A stretch of DNA of 7,048 nt from CAKSIN01 sp964423705 (GTDB lineage Bacteria; Bacillota; Clostridia; UMGS1810): positions 1 through 7,048 of the forward strand of contig CAYRGA010000092.1 in assembly GCA_964423705.1 (NCBI GenBank). Direction: 5' to 3'. The notes below the pieces were generated by a model, which saw only the letters and a program-made list of their open reading frames with translations, made no database searches and was not told the origin of the DNA. Below are positions 4,266 to 7,048 of the stretch, one piece after another (position 1 is the first letter of the stretch; every line of letters starts with the position of its first letter). The position numbers and the translations under genes were made by a program.

Positions 4266-7048
4266 TTACATAATATAAAATTCGAAATTAAAGGTTGAAT
4301 CTTTAAATTGATATTTTTCGCTTAATTGCGCACCGCAGCTAGCTGAGCCCAGCCCGGAATTTTTGTAATCTATCCGCACATTTGTATAACCGTTCGGTTT
4401 GAGTTCATCGGTATGCATTGCTTCTGTAAGTGCCTGAGAGGTATATAGCGATACATTAAATTCAAATTCCTCGTCGGAGGCGAAGCACAGGCCGTTGTTG
4501 AAGCTTAAAAGCTTGGTTTTGATATGGTTGCCGTGCTCCTGAGGTACCACGTAATTAACATATTCATTTTCAGCATTGCTTTTATACATGCCGACCTTTG
4601 CATGACAATTCATATCGCAGTAACATTCGCTTTCACCCATGCCGTAATAGGTAAATTCGGCATTTGGTTCGGGCAATGTAAATTCAAAGCCGAGTCTTGG
4701 AAGGAATATCTGTAAATCCTCCCTTAAAGCACCGTCCAACGTAATCTTTATTTCACCTCCGGCAAAAAATTCGTATTTTACGGTGTGCTTTAAAAAAGGC
4801 ATTCTGGCAACGCCCGAAAGTGAGCCTGTGACAGTTACCGTGTTGCCGATAACTTCGCAGGAATATACTTTTGAAAACAGCTTGTTAATGTTTTCTCCTG
4901 ACCATGTATCGTTGTTTATATAACCCCATTTTAATTTAATGTGGCGGTCGTTGTCGGTAGGTGCACGCCAAGCGGTAAGCTCGGTGCGCCTTGCAAGAAG
5001 CTGCTTACCGTTTTTATACATGCTTTCCGGTACGCCGTAGTGCTTATTGAAGATGTAATGATAATTTTTCCCCGATATATAGATGCGAGTTTCGTCTTGC
5101 GTAAGAACAGCAGGCGCAGAGGTAATGTTGATTGTTTCAGATGCCGAAGGCATTTTAAGCTGAACCATACCGCGCTCGTGATTGTGTTCATCCATCAGAT
5201 ATATGTTGATGTATACACCCAGTTTGCATTTTTTTGGGATTTCAAACGGGATATCTGTAAGTATGCTTTCATGTGGTTCTATATCAAGTTTTAATTCTAC
5301 ATTTTGCGTAATGCATCCGTCAACAGAAAGCTCGGCTTTTAAGGTGTATTTGTTTAAATTTGTGAAATCATACTTGTTTATTATGCGAAATTTGTTTTCT
5401 TCAAGCTTCGCATCAAAATACTGATAGGCGTATTTTGCACTAAGTGAGCCGGCTTTGAAGCTTCTGTCGGAAAATACCAGACCGTCACAGCAGAAGTTAC
5501 CGTCGTTTGTGAGCTCGCCGAAGTCACCGCCGTACTTTCTCACGCCATCCACCATGTGAGTGTGGTCTGCCCATTCCCATATACAGCCGCCGATAAGCTT
5601 GGGATATCTGTCAAAGACCTCCATGTAGTCCTTTATGTCGCCGGGGCCGTTGCCCATTGCATGAGCGTATTCGCAGAGAAAATACGGCATTTTTTCATTC
5701 GGATTTTTAGCATAAGCGGTTATGTTTTTTATGCTTTCGTACATGTGTGAGTGAACATCGACATTCTGCAGCTTGAGCTTCGCGCTGGCATCCTGGCAAT
5801 GAATAAGGCGCGAGCTGTCGCGTCTGCGAGTCCACTCTATCATGGCATCTTGATTTTTTCCGTAATTGCTTTCGTTTCCGGTTGACCACATTATAATACA
5901 TGGGTGGTTTTTGTCGCGTTCCACCATGCGCTCCATCCTCTCAATGAACATTTCCGTAAAGTTGTCGTTTTTGCATGGCCAAATGTCATTGTCATCGTAG
6001 CCCAACTGTGATGAGCCGCATCTGCCGGTATAACCGTGAGTTTCAAGGTCGGTTTCATCCACGACATAGAAGCCGAGCTTGTCACACATATTCATAAATT
6101 CCGGTGTCGGCGGGTAATGTGAGGTTCGTATGGTGTTTATGTTCAGCTCTTTCATAAGCTGAAGGTCGTTTAGAATTTCATCCTCGGTTAGGCAGAAGCC
6201 GTTACGCTCGTGTGTGTCGTGATGGTTTACACCCTTGAGCTTAACCGCTGTACCGTTTATTGTTAATGCGCCATCGCTGTTTACGCCTATTTCGCGCATA
6301 CCGACGTTAAACGGTATGTACTCCGTTTCCCCCTTCACTATGACGGTATACAAATGCGGCGTTTCTGCCGTCCATAAAATTGGCGTAAAATCCTGTTCCA
6401 GCTTGGTCGCTCCATCATAGATATCATAGTTTTCCGCATTGACGGTTATTTGCTTGGTGTCCGCCTTTATATATACATCCTTTATGTGATTCTTTTCGCG
6501 TGATAATAAATATACATCGCGGAAAATACCTGAATTTCTGAAAAAGTCCTGGTCTTCCAGATAGCTTCCGACGCACCATTTGAGTACCTTGGCTGTTATG
6601 GTGTTCTCTCCGGGCTTTACAAAGTCGGTTATGTCAAATTCGGCCTGTAAATGCGAGCCTTGCGTGAAGCCGACATAGCTGCCGTTTATGTATAAAAACA
6701 GGCATGATGATACACCTTCAAACACAATGTATGTTTTTCGATTTTTGAAGCTTTCGCTGAGTGTGAAGGTTCTTTCGTATACGCCGCAAGGGTTATCATC
6801 CGGCACATATGGTGCATCTATCGGATGGGGATAGCAGCTGTTCGTGTAAACTGGCTGTTCGTATCCCAGTGTTTGCCAGCATGACGGAACAGGAATGATG
6901 TCCCACGATGTGATTTTCTCGGGGATGTCTATATCTCTTTTAAAATATGCGAAATTCCAGCTTCCGTTAAGCGATTCATAGTATGCAGAGCTTTCTTTTT
7001 TGCCTTCGAGTGCCTTTTGCAGTGATTCGTAAGGTATGTAATATGCTC
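4266..7048 (-). CDS. lacZ: LacZ-type GH2 beta-galactosidase, 5' end beyond window
   Basis: This enzyme hydrolyses terminal beta-D-galactose from lactose-like or plant galactosides. The frame stays open to the window edge, giving 926 visible residues; a GTG at 6804-6806 is internal, not the start. Visible residues 1-80 hold typical LacZ N-terminal text: LNGSWNFAYF, VPSCWQTLGYEQPVYTN and YPHPIDAPYVPDDNP. The sugar-binding domain continues to about 165 (SYLEDQDFFRNSGIFRDVYL). A short immunoglobulin-like linker precedes the TIM barrel, which starts near KGVNHHDTHE (271). The acid/base is Glu392 in WSTGNES (codon 5871-5873) and the nucleophile Glu459 in LCEYAHAMGN (codon 5670-5672), matching E. 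coli LacZ Glu461 and Glu537. GDFGELTNDGNFCCDGLV opens domain 4, and LTAWRAPTDND (about 690-700) lies in the C-terminal Bgal_small_N domain, which ends with GLGSASCG. About 15-20 N-terminal residues are missing by comparison with LacZ, so a signal peptide cannot be excluded. The gene converges on the GH106-like gene, so the two are not co-transcribed. The symbol reflects family membership. Confidence 0.96.
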   Translation of the reverse strand, partial: AYYIPYESLQKALEGKKESSAYYESLNGSWNFAYFKRDIDIPEKITSWDIIPVPSCWQTLGYEQPVYTNSCYPHPIDAPYVPDDNPCGVYERTFTLSESFKNRKTYIVFEGVSSCLFLYINGSYVGFTQGSHLQAEFDITDFVKPGENTITAKVLKWCVGSYLEDQDFFRNSGIFRDVYLLSREKNHIKDVYIKADTKQITVNAENYDIYDGATKLEQDFTPILWTAETPHLYTVIVKGETEYIPFNVGMREIGVNSDGALTINGTAVKLKGVNHHDTHERNGFCLTEDEILNDLQLMKELNINTIRTSHYPPTPEFMNMCDKLGFYVVDETDLETHGYTGRCGSSQLGYDDNDIWPCKNDNFTEMFIERMERMVERDKNHPCIIMWSTGNESNYGKNQDAMIEWTRRRDSSRLIHCQDASAKLKLQNVDVHSHMYESIKNITAYAKNPNEKMPYFLCEYAHAMGNGPGDIKDYMEVFDRYPKLIGGCIWEWADHTHMVDGVRKYGGDFGELTNDGNFCCDGLVFSDRSFKAGSLSAKYAYQYFDAKLEENKFRIINKYDFTNLNKYTLKAELSVDGCITQNVELKLDIEPHESILTDIPFEIPKKCKLGVYINIYLMDEHNHERGMVQLKMPSASETINITSAPAVLTQDETRIYISGKNYHYIFNKHYGVPESMYKNGKQLLARRTELTAWRAPTDNDRHIKLKWGYINNDTWSGENINKLFSKVYSCEVIGNTVTVTGSLSGVARMPFLKHTVKYEFFAGGEIKITLDGALREDLQIFLPRLGFEFTLPEPNAEFTYYGMGESECYCDMNCHAKVGMYKSNAENEYVNYVVPQEHGNHIKTKLLSFNNGLCFASDEEFEFNVSLYTSQALTEAMHTDELKPNGYTNVRIDYKNSGLGSASCGAQLSEKYQFKDSTFNFEFYIM

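Noticed and set aside
4941..5294. 117-codon plus-strand open frame inside the beta-galactosidase gene
   Set aside because: It is antisense to conserved LacZ C-terminal coding sequence and has no recognisable protein features.
1..7048. Mobile element, CRISPR array, riboswitch or RNA gene
   Set aside because: No repeat array, transposase or integrase text, tRNA-like fold or riboswitch core was recognised, and the intergenic gaps are all under 120 bp.

Overview
This AT-rich window carries purine-rich AGGAGG-type ribosome binding sites. It looks like chromosomal DNA of a Clostridia-class Firmicute, plausibly a gut or plant-biomass degrader (an inference from gene families and sequence style; no taxonomic marker is present). 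It holds a small carbohydrate-utilisation locus of three genes. No transposase, tRNA, rRNA or CRISPR array is visible.

Layout: positions 1-116 are a short non-coding stretch with one perfect 13-base palindrome. Positions 117-971 (minus strand) encode an AraC-family regulator: an N-terminal cupin sugar sensor plus a C-terminal double helix-turn-helix. Positions 972-1063 (92 bp, up to the ATG at 1064) are a divergent promoter region with a recognisable promoter for each direction. Positions 1070-4186 (plus strand) encode a very large (1038 aa) glycoside hydrolase resembling family GH106 alpha-L-rhamnosidases, with no signal peptide. Positions 4187-4265 hold a GC-rich hairpin with a T-tract that separates the two convergent genes. 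Positions 4266-7048 (minus strand) encode a LacZ-type GH2 beta-galactosidase that runs off the right edge, lacking only about 15-20 N-terminal residues by comparison with E. coli LacZ.

Working model (inference): the AraC-type protein senses a sugar or oligosaccharide and controls the divergent GH106-like gene, whose -10 box is perfect but whose -35 box is poor, as expected of an activated promoter. The GH106-like enzyme and the beta-galactosidase would remove terminal alpha-L-rhamnose and beta-galactose from imported oligosaccharides, for example from rhamnogalacturonan-type pectin. The substrate is not proven by the sequence. The beta-galactosidase is transcribed toward the others, so its promoter and any partner genes lie beyond the right edge.

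I see no clear evidence of a wholly new system. The most useful points are the large GH106-like multidomain enzyme without an export signal, two start-codon corrections, the compact divergent control region, and departures of the GH2 enzyme from E. coli LacZ.
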